DNA from: Actinobacteria bacterium HGW-Actinobacteria-6 | Lineage (GTDB): Bacteria; Actinomycetota; Coriobacteriia; Anaerosomatales; Anaerosomataceae | Direction: 5' to 3' | DNA length: 64,000 bases | Assembly (NCBI GenBank): GCA_002841295.1 | Contig: PHEU01000010.1 | Span: forward strand, 62,001-126,000 | Shown here: positions 44,655 through 53,280 of the stretch, one piece after another | Position numbering within the stretch: the first letter of the stretch is position 1 | Layout of the letters: every line of letters starts with the position of its first letter | Translations under genes and position numbers: made by a program | Notes under the pieces: model-generated | Database searches by the model: none | What the model was told of the DNA's origin: nothing | Seen by the model: the letters and a program-made list of their open reading frames with translations, nothing else

Positions 44655-47288
44655 ATGTCTGACTCGCAAAACACAACCGTCCTCAGCGTTGACGATGATC
44701 CGGACATCCGGGAGCTCGTGGCGTTGTTGCTCGAGGGTCACGGGTATCGGGTCTTGCAGGCCGAGAACGCGTTTGACGCGCTCGACCTCGTTCGCACAGA
44801 GCACCCCGATCTGATCCTGCTTGATGTCATGATGCCCGAGGTGGATGGGTACGGTTTCTGTGAGGCGCTGCAGGACATCGAGCTTGCCCAGTCCACACCG
44901 ATCATCTTCATGTCGGCCCTGAGCGAGGAGCACGACCGGGCGCGCGCTTTTCAATGTGGCGCGGTCGACTACATCGTGAAGCCGATCAACCGGGACGAGC
45001 TCGTCTCCAAGGTTGAAGAGCGGCTCGGAACGGCGCGTGCTTGGGCCGATATCGAGGCAGACGTCCTGAGCGGTCCTGAGTCAAATTCGGCCGATGATTT
45101 TCCGTCATTCCGCCGCGCCCTCACGCGCATCGGTGCTGATAGTGATGAGGTTCGCTCGGCCATCACGGCCATGCGACCGGATGACATCTACGCATCGGTG
45201 CATGCACTCGGTCTCACGCCGGAAGAGCTTGCGGCTGCGGTCGCGGAGCATCTGGAGCTTGAGTTCATACCGTATCTTGACGCTACGAAAGTGGTAGCGG
45301 GGACGCTACCTGTGGCGTTCTGCCGCAAGAATCTCATCGTGCCAATCGAGCGTAGCGGGTCAGTCACGTATGTGATGGCAAATCCGTTTGACTGGGAGGT
45401 CCTCGATGCTGTGTTGCGACACGCGTCGGCCGAGGACGGAGCGGGCGTTGCGGTTGCGCCGCCCGAGGCGATCCAGTCGCTCTTCAGGTATGGCGGGATG
45501 CAGACCCCGCAGGAGGAGCAGATCGGCGAGGAGGCTGCGGGCACGCTGACCGAGGGCTTCATGGAAGAAGCCGGAGGTCTCAGTGATAACACGGAGTCCC
45601 GGCCCATCGTGTTCATTGCGAACAGCCTGATTCTCTCGGCGGTACGAGAACACGCAAGCGACATTCACATCGAGCCCAAAGAAGCGTCCTGCCACATCCG
45701 TTTCCGCATAGACGGCGACATGCGGGACATGATGACTGTCAAGCGGCAGACGTCGCACATGCTGATTTCGCGCTTCAAGGCGATCGGTGGACTCGATATT
45801 GCCGAGAAGCGTCGTCCGCAAGACGGCATGGTCGAAACCACGGTTGGCGGCAAGAAGCTCAAGATGCGGCTAGCCACATCATCTGGGCCATACGGCGAGA
45901 GCATGGTCATCCGCGTCCTTGACGCGTCGGCTAGACCGAAGACGCTCGTTGAACTCGGTATGACCGAGGAGCAATCCGAGCGACTCTACGAATATGCTGA
46001 CCGGGCGCACGGCATGATTCTCGTCGTGGGTCCCACTGGTTCGGGCAAGACGACGACGCTGTACAGCGTGCTAACGAGCATCGACGCTGACCGGCGGAGC
46101 CTGATGTCGGTCGAGGACCCCGTCGAGTACGTCATCGCGCGAGCGAATCAACAGCAGGTGAACGACAAGGCCGGCGTGACGTTCGAGAGTCTTCTGAAGT
46201 CATCGGTGCGCCAGGACCCCGACGTGCTGTATCTCGGCGAGATTCGTGACCTGTTCTCGGCACGCACCGCGCTTGACTTCGCGTCGACCGGTCACCTCAC
46301 CATGTCGACGCTCCACACGTCCAACGCGACCACCGCAATCTTCCGGTTGGAGCGCCTCGGCATCGAGCGCAGCATGATGGCTGATTCGGTACTGTGTATC
46401 GTGGCACAGCGGCTCCTGAAGCGCCTGTGCCCCGTGTGCCGGGAGGTCGCGCCCATCTCGGCCGAGGAACGCGAGATGCTCGCGCCGTTCACGGATGACA
46501 TTCCTGAGGAGGTTGCCCACGCGGTCGGCTGTCCCGCTTGCCACGAGGGATTCAGGGGCCGCGTTGGTGTGCAGGAGATTCTCGATTTCGACCGTGATGT
46601 GACTGACTGGATTCGCTCTGGGGTGCCCGTCGCGGTGATCAGGAAGCGGCTGCGCGAGCGGGGCTCGTACCTGCTGCTCGACAGCGCCATCGACAAGGTG
46701 CGCTCGCTCGACTTCACGGTTCGTGACGTGTACGAGCGGGTTCTCGTTGAGGAGGAACCGGCGCCGGAGGCCAAGACGGCCACGCAGGAGACCGCGTTCC
46801 AGGAGCGGGAGCCAATGCGTGCACCGAGCTTCCCGCAGCCGTGGGGTGGGTCGGGTGGCGGCGATCTGATCGGGGTGCCCGCATCAGGTGGCGACGCGCT
46901 CATCGGAGTTGCCGAGGCGTCTCACAAGCAGCGTGTGCTTGTCGCCGACGATGATCCGCCCACTCGGGATATGCTGGCGGCTGTTCTCACTGATGCGGAC
47001 TACGAGGTCTCCCTCGCATCCGATGGGCAGAAGGCGCTCGATAGAATCGCAAGCCAGACATTCGACCTGATCATCGCGGATATCAATATGCCCGGTGTTA
47101 ACGGGCTCGTGATGTTGGAGCGAATGATGCAAGACGGCGTGACCACACCGATCATCATGCTGACCGGTATTGAGGACGGAGAAGCCGAGGCGACGTGTCT
47201 GCGTCTCGGGGCCGCCGACTACATGCGCAAGCCCGTGCGCCGAGACGTGCTGCTTCTACGCGTGCGCCGGGTGCTCGAAAAGAGATAG
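44655..47288 (+). CDS. Receiver - GspE/PilB-like ATPase - receiver fusion
   Basis: 877 residues from the ATG at 44655; a longer open frame overlaps the Hpt gene and is rejected. Receiver 1 (8-125, acceptor Asp57), T2SE N-domain (about 165-290), then a complete secretion ATPase: REHASDIHIEP Asp box (331-341), Walker A GPTGSGKTTT (459-468), Walker B LGEIRD (Glu529), His box HLTMSTLHT (547-555), zinc CxxC pairs C592/C595 and C626/C629. Receiver 2 (759-877, Asp809) keeps the conserved Lys. GspE/PilB hexamers power type II secretion or type IV pilus extension; no other pilus gene is in the window. Being last in a kinase-Hpt-ATPase unit suggests the motor is switched by phosphorelay. Confidence 0.92.
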   Translation: MSDSQNTTVLSVDDDPDIRELVALLLEGHGYRVLQAENAFDALDLVRTEHPDLILLDVMMPEVDGYGFCEALQDIELAQSTPIIFMSALSEEHDRARAFQCGAVDYIVKPINRDELVSKVEERLGTARAWADIEADVLSGPESNSADDFPSFRRALTRIGADSDEVRSAITAMRPDDIYASVHALGLTPEELAAAVAEHLELEFIPYLDATKVVAGTLPVAFCRKNLIVPIERSGSVTYVMANPFDWEVLDAVLRHASAEDGAGVAVAPPEAIQSLFRYGGMQTPQEEQIGEEAAGTLTEGFMEEAGGLSDNTESRPIVFIANSLILSAVREHASDIHIEPKEASCHIRFRIDGDMRDMMTVKRQTSHMLISRFKAIGGLDIAEKRRPQDGMVETTVGGKKLKMRLATSSGPYGESMVIRVLDASARPKTLVELGMTEEQSERLYEYADRAHGMILVVGPTGSGKTTTLYSVLTSIDADRRSLMSVEDPVEYVIARANQQQVNDKAGVTFESLLKSSVRQDPDVLYLGEIRDLFSARTALDFASTGHLTMSTLHTSNATTAIFRLERLGIERSMMADSVLCIVAQRLLKRLCPVCREVAPISAEEREMLAPFTDDIPEEVAHAVGCPACHEGFRGRVGVQEILDFDRDVTDWIRSGVPVAVIRKRLRERGSYLLLDSAIDKVRSLDFTVRDVYERVLVEEEPAPEAKTATQETAFQEREPMRAPSFPQPWGGSGGGDLIGVPASGGDALIGVAEASHKQRVLVADDDPPTRDMLAAVLTDADYEVSLASDGQKALDRIASQTFDLIIADINMPGVNGLVMLERMMQDGVTTPIIMLTGIEDGEAEATCLRLGAADYMRKPVRRDVLLLRVRRVLEKR

Positions 47289-47330
47289 ACTCGGCTGACT
47301 CGCTAAGCATCTTCAGGAGAGGAGCCTTCT

Positions 47331-47948
47331 GTGCGACCTATCTCACCCCGCGCTAAGACCGTGCTCATGTCGGGTATCGGGTTTGCCGCCGTTGTGGCTG
47401 CTGCTGCGATTCTCGTGACCCCGCCCGACGAAAAGCTTGGGACGATGGTGCGCTTCGTCATGTTCCACGGCGCATCAACATGGGTGAACATGGCGACCTT
47501 CACGCTCGCCGGCGTATTCGGCGTGGCGTATCTGCTCGGCCAGGGGGGTGCCCGGCGCTGGGGCGAGTCGCTGCGGTGGGCTTCGCTGCCGCTGTGGACC
47601 ATCAACAGCATCCTCGGCTTGCTGTCGATGCAGATGATCTGGGGTGGCATCCTATGGACTGAGCCACGCCTTGGGATGACTTTTGGCGTGCTCGGCGGCG
47701 CCATGGTGATCTTCGCGGTTCAGATGCTCTTCGACGCACCCAAGGTCACCGCTGCGCTTGATGCTCTGCTCGCTGGAACACTCTGGACGCTCGTGCTTGT
47801 CCTGCCGAACCTCTTCCATCCGGACAGCCCGATATTCCAGTCGGGCAACTGGGCGTACATCGGAGGCTTCCTGGGCATGGTGGCAGGCGTTGGCATCGCG
47901 ACGGCATGCATCGTCACGCTCGTCGCGCGCAGGACTGTCGCAGAGTAG
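47331..47948 (+). CDS. CcmC/CcsA-like membrane protein
   Basis: 205 residues, GTG start with AGGAGAGGAG upstream. Six membrane helices. The middle part (MVRFVMFHGASTWVNMATFTLAG, then SMQMIWGGILWTEPRLG) follows the layout of CcmC/CcsA cytochrome c assembly proteins, with histidine and tryptophan at helix ends, but the periplasmic WWD motif is reduced. It may take part in haem handling for c-type cytochromes such as the multihaem protein at 3056-7265, or may be an unrelated small membrane protein. It lies 43 bases after the ATPase gene and could be read through from it. Confidence 0.5.
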   Translation: MRPISPRAKTVLMSGIGFAAVVAAAAILVTPPDEKLGTMVRFVMFHGASTWVNMATFTLAGVFGVAYLLGQGGARRWGESLRWASLPLWTINSILGLLSMQMIWGGILWTEPRLGMTFGVLGGAMVIFAVQMLFDAPKVTAALDALLAGTLWTLVLVLPNLFHPDSPIFQSGNWAYIGGFLGMVAGVGIATACIVTLVARRTVAE

Positions 47949-47954
47949 TACTCG

Positions 47955-49142
47955 CTAGGAGAGCACGCCCAGCTTGTGCCCGATCTTCTCGAATGCCGAG
48001 AGGACGAAGTCCATCTGCTCTTCGGTGTGCGTAGCCATGTACGACGTGCGCAAGAGCGCACGGCCGGCGGGCACGGCCGGCGGACGCACCGGGTTCACGA
48101 AGACGCCTTCGTCGAGCAGGTTGCGCCAGAACGCGTAGACGAGCATTTCGTCGCCCAGGATAATGGGGATGACCGGCGTCTCGCTCGTGCCGGTATCGAA
48201 GCCCATCCGACGGTACTCGGACTGCATGCGTTGAACTGTCTTCCACAGGTTCTCGCGGTGCTCGGGCTCGGTCTCCATGACGTCCAGCGCGCCGAGGCAC
48301 GCGCCCACGCTTGCAGGCGCCATCGCCGCCGAGAAGATGAACGGCCGCGAGTTGTGGCGGATGTAGTCGATGACGTCGGCATCGCCGGCGATGAAGCCGC
48401 CGAGCGATGCGAAGCTCTTGCTGAACGTGCCCATCATGAGATCGACGTCGTCGGTCACACCGAAGTGCGCCGAGGTTCCCTCGCCGCGCGGGCCGAGCAC
48501 GCCGCTCGCGTGTGCGTCGTCTACCATGAGCCGGGCACCGAACTCTTTGCAGAGCGCGATCATCTCGGGCAGGGGTGCGATGTCGCCCTCCATGCTGAAG
48601 ACGCCGTCCGTGACGACCATGACGCCGCCGCCGTTGTCCGGGGTCGACTCAAGCACCTTACGCAGGCTGGCCATGTCGTTGTGCTCATAGCGGACGGTCT
48701 TCCCGTAGGAGAGCTTGCAGCCGTCGTAGATGCTCGCGTGGTCGTCCTTGTCGATGACGACGGTGTCGTGCCTGCCGATGAGTGCGGAGATCGTACCGAG
48801 GTTCGTCTGGAAGCCGGTCGAGAAGACAAGCGTGGCTTCCTTGCCGACGAACGCTGCCAGCCGTTCCTCGAGCTCTTCGTGGATGTTGAAGTTGCCGTTA
48901 AGCAGCCGCGATCCGGTGCAGCTGGGGCCGAACTTCTCGAGTGCCCACGCGGCCCTCTCGCGGACATGGGGGTGCGTTGTCAGACCCAGATAGTTGTTTG
49001 ACCCGAGCATCACTAGGTCGCGGCCGCCGATGCTGACCTTGGAATCAGACTCCGAATCGATTACCTGGAAGTACGGGTAATACCCGGCTTGCTTGGCGAG
49101 AGTCGGTTCCATATAGTCGCGGCACTTCTGGAACAGATCCAT
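47955..49142 (-). CDS. Alpha-oxoamine synthase family PLP enzyme (Kbl/BioF/serine palmitoyltransferase-like)
   Basis: 395 residues from the ATG at 49142 (AAGGGGTGG upstream). Shares the Kbl fold (LGSNNYLGLT, VDDAHASGVLG, PLP lysine in GTFSKSFASLGG) but differs clearly from the Kbl at 19056-20258 and has no dehydrogenase partner. The family condenses an acyl-CoA or acyl-ACP with glycine, serine or alanine. Candidate roles are 8-amino-7-oxononanoate synthase, serine palmitoyltransferase-like lipid synthesis, or a second glycine C-acetyltransferase. No biotin genes are nearby. It is convergent with the CcmC-like gene (6-bp gap) and divergent from the cobalamin operon. Confidence 0.9.
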   Translation of the reverse strand: MDLFQKCRDYMEPTLAKQAGYYPYFQVIDSESDSKVSIGGRDLVMLGSNNYLGLTTHPHVRERAAWALEKFGPSCTGSRLLNGNFNIHEELEERLAAFVGKEATLVFSTGFQTNLGTISALIGRHDTVVIDKDDHASIYDGCKLSYGKTVRYEHNDMASLRKVLESTPDNGGGVMVVTDGVFSMEGDIAPLPEMIALCKEFGARLMVDDAHASGVLGPRGEGTSAHFGVTDDVDLMMGTFSKSFASLGGFIAGDADVIDYIRHNSRPFIFSAAMAPASVGACLGALDVMETEPEHRENLWKTVQRMQSEYRRMGFDTGTSETPVIPIILGDEMLVYAFWRNLLDEGVFVNPVRPPAVPAGRALLRTSYMATHTEEQMDFVLSAFEKIGHKLGVLS

Positions 49143-49217
49143 GACCACCCCTTGTTGTCTTGCCGTCTGAAAAGCACTCGTACGATTCTAACCGTTTCGC
49201 GCAGAGTGCGGCGCAAC

Positions 49218-49246
49218 TGTCGCTCGCGGGCTGTAGCGGGTACAAT
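49218..49246 (+). promoter_or_regulatory. Promoter of the cobalamin-uptake operon
   Basis: A strong -10 TACAAT (49241-49246) with a weak -35 TGTCGC (49218-49223) at 17 bp. Transcription would start near 49253, just ahead of the riboswitch aptamer. Confidence 0.55.
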
Positions 49247-49267
49247 GCACGGACAACCGAATAGCGG

Positions 49268-49471
49268 TCCTGGGTGCCCGTGCGAGCGGGAGAATAGGGA
49301 AGCCGGTGAGATTCCGGTACGGACCCGCCACTGTGACGAGGGAGCGTTCCTCGAAGTCAGGAGACCTGCCCAGGATTCCGCGATGCTGCCTTCGAGGATA
49401 AGGCTCCGTCGCATGCGCATAGCGCGTGCCCGGAAGACCAGTACTCGAAGACCCGCCATCTGAGCGGGTCT
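49268..49471 (+). promoter_or_regulatory. Cobalamin riboswitch with intrinsic terminator
   Basis: The aptamer core contains the B12-box signature: GGGAAGCCGGTGAGATTCCGG followed by ACGGACCCGCCACTGTGAC and AGTCAGGAGACCTGCC. The closing P1 helix pairs TCCTGGG (49268-49274) with CCCAGGA (49369-49375). The expression platform ends in AGACCCGC / GCGGGTCT (49449-49456 with 49464-49471) followed by TTCTTGTT, a rho-independent terminator. Binding of adenosylcobalamin should favour termination and switch off the btuFCD operon that begins 64 bases later. Confidence 0.95.
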
Positions 49472-49534
49472 TTCTTGTTCTGGTTGCGCTGTTCGGACGA
49501 CGGACACGTGCGTTGCGAAAGAGAGGTACCAAGT

Positions 49535-50458
49535 ATGAGAAGCAAGTGGATCAAAGTGGCGCTGCTCTCAGCGCTGGTAATCGGAGTGCTCGCCCTCGGC
49601 GGGTGTGGCAGCAAGACCGAGGAGGTCGCCAAGCCGGCGACGGCATCATTCCCGGTGACAGTCACAGACGACGCCGGCCGCAGCGTGACGATCGCATCGA
49701 AGCCGGAGCGTATCGTGAGCCTTGCGCCAGCCAACACAGAGATACTGTTCGGACTCGGGGCGCTTGACCGGGTCGTAGGCGTGACCACGTACGACGATTA
49801 CCCGCCCGAGGTGAGCACGATCGAGCAGGTCGGCGACTTTGTGACGCCGAACCTTGAAGCAATCACCGCGGCGACCCCAGATCTCGTTCTCGTGACCACC
49901 GGCGTTCAGGCCGACATCATCGAGCAGTTGGAGAAGACCGGCGCCGTCGTCGTCGCGGTCGACCCGCAGACGCTAGACGCGCTGTACGCATCCATCGAGA
50001 TGGTCGGTAAAGCCACCGGCGAGTCCGAGAAGGCCGCGACGGTCGTTCAGGAGATGAAAGACGAGCTCGTGTCGATCCAGGACGCGATCGATGCTGCTCC
50101 CGTCCGGTGTTTCGTTGAGATCGCGCAGGAACCGCTGTACACAGCCGGCACCGGCACGCTCATCAACGACCTCATCGAGCAGGCAGGCGGAGAGAACGTG
50201 GTGGCCGAGGCTGGCTACGTCGCGTACTCGCTGGAGCAGCTGCTCACCGATAACCCCGATGTCTATTTCGCGACCAAGGGCTCGATGAGCGACCCCTCGA
50301 CTCTTAAGGACCGCGCGGGTTACTCCAAGCTTGCCGCCGTGACCGACGACCGCGTGTTCGTGCTCGACGACAATCTCGTCAGCCGGCCCGGACCACGCGT
50401 GATCCAGGGCATCCGCCAGATCGCCGAGGCGCTGCATCCTGAGGCGTTCGGTAAGTAA
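49535..50458 (+). CDS. btuF: Corrinoid-binding lipoprotein of B12 ABC importer
   Basis: 307 residues from the ATG at 49535 (GAGAGGTACC upstream). Lipobox LGGC (Cys24 or so) after a basic signal sequence. The mature protein is a class III binding protein (PF01497 type): RIVSLAPANTEILFGLG, VVGVTTYDDYPPEV, and a helical backbone linking two lobes. The cobalamin riboswitch upstream and the adenosyltransferase gene downstream identify the ligand as a corrinoid rather than a siderophore. Confidence 0.93.
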   Translation: MRSKWIKVALLSALVIGVLALGGCGSKTEEVAKPATASFPVTVTDDAGRSVTIASKPERIVSLAPANTEILFGLGALDRVVGVTTYDDYPPEVSTIEQVGDFVTPNLEAITAATPDLVLVTTGVQADIIEQLEKTGAVVVAVDPQTLDALYASIEMVGKATGESEKAATVVQEMKDELVSIQDAIDAAPVRCFVEIAQEPLYTAGTGTLINDLIEQAGGENVVAEAGYVAYSLEQLLTDNPDVYFATKGSMSDPSTLKDRAGYSKLAAVTDDRVFVLDDNLVSRPGPRVIQGIRQIAEALHPEAFGK

Positions 50459-50460
50459 AG

Positions 50461-51483
50461 ATGACTTCGGACTCGCGTCGGACATCGCGACTATTGATTG
50501 CCGCACTCGGGCTCGCACTCGGGCTTGCGGTGGTCGTCGGCGTGATGTTCGGCGCGGTCCGGGTTCCGTTCGTTGACGTGATCGGGGCACTCGGGCGTGC
50601 GCTCAGCGGTTCGACCGGAGGCATCGGCGACGCCGTCATCATCGATCTCAGACTGCCGAGGGTGCTTCTCGCGGCGCTTGTCGGGGCGTCGCTCGCCACG
50701 GCTGGCGTTTTGTACCAGGCGCTCTTTCGAAATGCGCTCGCTGATCCGTACATCCTCGGCGTTTCTTCTGGTGCCGGGCTCGGTGCGACCATCATGATAG
50801 TAGCTGGCGGCACGTCGCTGCTCGGCAGGGTGGTCGGTGTTCCGATCGGTGCTTTCGTGGGAGCGCTGCTCACGATCACGGTAGTCGTGAAAGTCGCCAG
50901 TCGGGCTGGACGCCTCGAGTCCACATCGCTCCTGCTCGCTGGTGTCGCTGTGTCGTATACGCTCTCGGCGGTCACCTCGTTTCTGATGGTCGTTTCGCAT
51001 GAATCGATGCAGGCGGTCGTCTTCTGGATGATGGGCGGACTCACCGGCGCTTCGTGGCCGTATGTCGGGCTGCTTGCGGGACTGCTCTCCGTCGGGCTCG
51101 TGGTACCGATGGTGTTCTCCCGGCACCTCGATCTCATGTTGCTTGGCGATGAGCGCGCCGGGCAGCTCGGGCTGAATGTTGAGCGCTTCAAGCTTGTCGC
51201 ACTCGCGCTTGCGTCGCTCGTGGTGGCGGGGGCCGTGTCCGTCTCGGGTCTCATCGGGTTTGTCGGCCTCATGACGCCACACATGGTCCGGCTCGTTCTC
51301 GGCCCCGATCATCGCGGCCTGCTGCCCGCGTCCGCACTTGCAGGCGCGCTTGTGCTGGTCCTTTCGGACCTGGTTGCGCGCCTCGTTCTCGCGCCGGTTG
51401 AGATTCCGGTGGGCATCGTGACAGCGCTTGCCGGCGGCCCGTTCTTCGTCTGGCTGCTCGTGCGCAAGGAGCGTGCGCGATGA
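50461..51483 (+). CDS. btuC: B12 ABC importer, permease (FecCD family)
   Basis: 340 residues, about ten membrane helices. Family blocks: FGAVRVPF near the start, RLPRVLLAALVGASLATAGVLYQALFRNALADPYILGVSSGAGLGA, and GFVGLMTPHMVRLVLGPDHR with the coupling Gly. ATG two bases after the btuF stop; its stop overlaps the btuD start (ATGA). Confidence 0.95.
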   Translation: MTSDSRRTSRLLIAALGLALGLAVVVGVMFGAVRVPFVDVIGALGRALSGSTGGIGDAVIIDLRLPRVLLAALVGASLATAGVLYQALFRNALADPYILGVSSGAGLGATIMIVAGGTSLLGRVVGVPIGAFVGALLTITVVVKVASRAGRLESTSLLLAGVAVSYTLSAVTSFLMVVSHESMQAVVFWMMGGLTGASWPYVGLLAGLLSVGLVVPMVFSRHLDLMLLGDERAGQLGLNVERFKLVALALASLVVAGAVSVSGLIGFVGLMTPHMVRLVLGPDHRGLLPASALAGALVLVLSDLVARLVLAPVEIPVGIVTALAGGPFFVWLLVRKERAR

Positions 51484-52754
51484 GTGCCGCCGAGGTGCTG
51501 CTCTCGTTTGAGGACGCAAGCGTTGGCTACGGCTCGCGCGCGATCGTCGAGCATGTCTCATTCTCCGTGAGCGCCGGCGAGTTCGTCGGACTCGTCGGTC
51601 CCAACGCAGCCGGCAAGTCCACGCTGCTGCGCACACTCACCGGCAGTGCGAACGTGCTCTCGGGCGGCGTCTCGCTCGCTGGAACTCCGCTTGCACGACT
51701 CACGCCGAAGGAGCGCGCGCTGCTCGTTGGCGTCGTGCCGCAGACGCCGAGCGCCGCCTTTGCTTTCACCGCGCGAACGTTTGTGGAGATGGGACGCAAT
51801 CCGCACCTCGGCACGCTGCAGTCGCTCTCCGCCGCAGATGATGCCGTCGTCTCCGACGTCATGCGCCTAACCGATACCGAACGACTCTCCGCCGAGACCA
51901 TCGACACGCTCTCCGGCGGCGACCTGCAGCGCCTCACCGTCGCGCAAGCGCTTGCGCAGCAGCCACGCGTGCTTCTGCTCGACGAGGCCACCGCGCACCT
52001 CGACCTCAACCACGCGCTGCAGGTGCTCGACCTCGTGCGCCGCCTCGCTGATGAGGGGCTCGCCGTTCTCGGCGTCTTCCACGACCTCGACCTTGCGGCC
52101 CGCTACAGCGATCGTATCGCGGTTGTTGCGTCCGGTCGGGTGCGGGAGCCGGTCGTCCCCGAGAAAGCCCTCGATGCGGGTGTCATATCCGACGTTTTCG
52201 ACGTGCGCGCGGTCGTTCGCACTGACCCGGTCTCGGGCTCGGTCAGCGTCACGCCGATCGTTCGTGGTGCCGACCTCGCGCGTCCCGATCGCGGCCCGGT
52301 CGGCGTCGTGTGCGGCTCGGGCAGCGGCGCGCGCATTCTGCGCCGCTTCGCGCAAAGCGGCGTGAGCGCCGCATGTGGCGCGCTCTCTGAAGGCGACGTG
52401 GATCAGGCCGTTGGCGACGCGCTCGGCGCACAGTATGTGATGCTGCCGCCGTTCGGCGATATCGATGCCACTGCCGAGGAGGATGTTCGACTGTCATATT
52501 CTTCTTCGCGCGTATGCGTTGTGTGTGAGACGCCTTTCGGTCGCGCGAACGTGGCCAACCTTCGAGCTGCTGTCCGCTCTGGAGTTCCGCTCGTGCTAGT
52601 GGGGGAGATGACGCCTGAGCGCGACTACTCGGGCGGCGTGGCAACGGCTCTCTGGGCCGAGGCGGTCGCTCTTGGAGCAGAGCGGGTATCTGATGATGAG
52701 GCCGCGCTATCGGCGGTCCTGGAGATGCTAGGTGGAGGCGACATCGATGGCTGA
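51480..52754 (+). CDS. btuD: B12 ABC importer, ATP-binding protein with extra C-terminal domain
   Basis: 424 residues, much longer than the roughly 250 of a simple BtuD. The nucleotide-binding domain (about 5-245) has Walker A GPNAAGKST, signature LSGGDLQR and Walker B LLLDEATAHLD. The C-terminal part (about 265-424) is a separate alpha/beta domain beginning GVVCGSGSGARILRRF, with VVCETPFGRANVANLRAAV; it resembles a Rossmann-like fold seen at the end of some corrinoid ABC ATPases. It might sense a nucleotide or corrinoid. The last 23 bases overlap the GTG-start option of the adenosyltransferase gene. Confidence 0.92.
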   Translation: MSAAEVLLSFEDASVGYGSRAIVEHVSFSVSAGEFVGLVGPNAAGKSTLLRTLTGSANVLSGGVSLAGTPLARLTPKERALLVGVVPQTPSAAFAFTARTFVEMGRNPHLGTLQSLSAADDAVVSDVMRLTDTERLSAETIDTLSGGDLQRLTVAQALAQQPRVLLLDEATAHLDLNHALQVLDLVRRLADEGLAVLGVFHDLDLAARYSDRIAVVASGRVREPVVPEKALDAGVISDVFDVRAVVRTDPVSGSVSVTPIVRGADLARPDRGPVGVVCGSGSGARILRRFAQSGVSAACGALSEGDVDQAVGDALGAQYVMLPPFGDIDATAEEDVRLSYSSSRVCVVCETPFGRANVANLRAAVRSGVPLVLVGEMTPERDYSGGVATALWAEAVALGAERVSDDEAALSAVLEMLGGGDIDG

Positions 52755-53280
52755 CATGAATCGCACGGGGCTGGTCCAGGTCTACACCGGCGACGGCAAG
52801 GGCAAGACGACGGCCGGCGTCGGTCTCGCGGTCCGCGCGCGCGGCGCCGGGTTCAACGTCGCTTTCGTGCAGTTCGTCAAAGGTGGGAAGCGTTCGAGTG
52901 AGCTTGCGATGCTTGAGCAGCTTGGCATCATCGTTTCGCGTCCCGCTGAGCACTCCACGGGGTTGCTCGGCGACGGGCTTACCGATGAGGATCGACAGGC
53001 TGCTGCAGAGGCATGGGATATCGCCGCCGAGGCGATCTCTTCCGGCACCTATGATGTCGTCGTGCTGGATGAGGCGTGCGTGGCGCTGGCGTACGACCTC
53101 ATCGAGGCGGATGCGCTCCTCTCGGCACTCGCGGCACGACCCTCACACGTGGAAGTCGTCCTGACCGGTCGCGGCGCGACACCCGCGCTCATTGAGGCAG
53201 CCGACCTGGTGACCGAGATGTGCCTCGTGAAGCACCCCTACGATCGTGGTATCCCCGCGCGACGCGGTATCGAGTTCTAG
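52747..53280 (+). CDS. cobO: Corrinoid adenosyltransferase (CobA/CobO/BtuR family)
   Basis: 177 residues from the ATG at 52747 (GGAGG eight bases upstream, inside btuD); a GTG five codons earlier is possible. P-loop TGDGKGKTTA near the N-terminus, FVQFVKGGKRSSE and VVLDEACVAL are typical. It transfers the adenosyl group of ATP to cob(I)alamin or its precursors, converting imported corrinoid to coenzyme form. It completes the uptake operon. Its stop (TAG) overlaps the stop of the convergent hydrolase gene in a shared CTAG. Confidence 0.93.
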   Translation: MADMNRTGLVQVYTGDGKGKTTAGVGLAVRARGAGFNVAFVQFVKGGKRSSELAMLEQLGIIVSRPAEHSTGLLGDGLTDEDRQAAAEAWDIAAEAISSGTYDVVVLDEACVALAYDLIEADALLSALAARPSHVEVVLTGRGATPALIEAADLVTEMCLVKHPYDRGIPARRGIEF

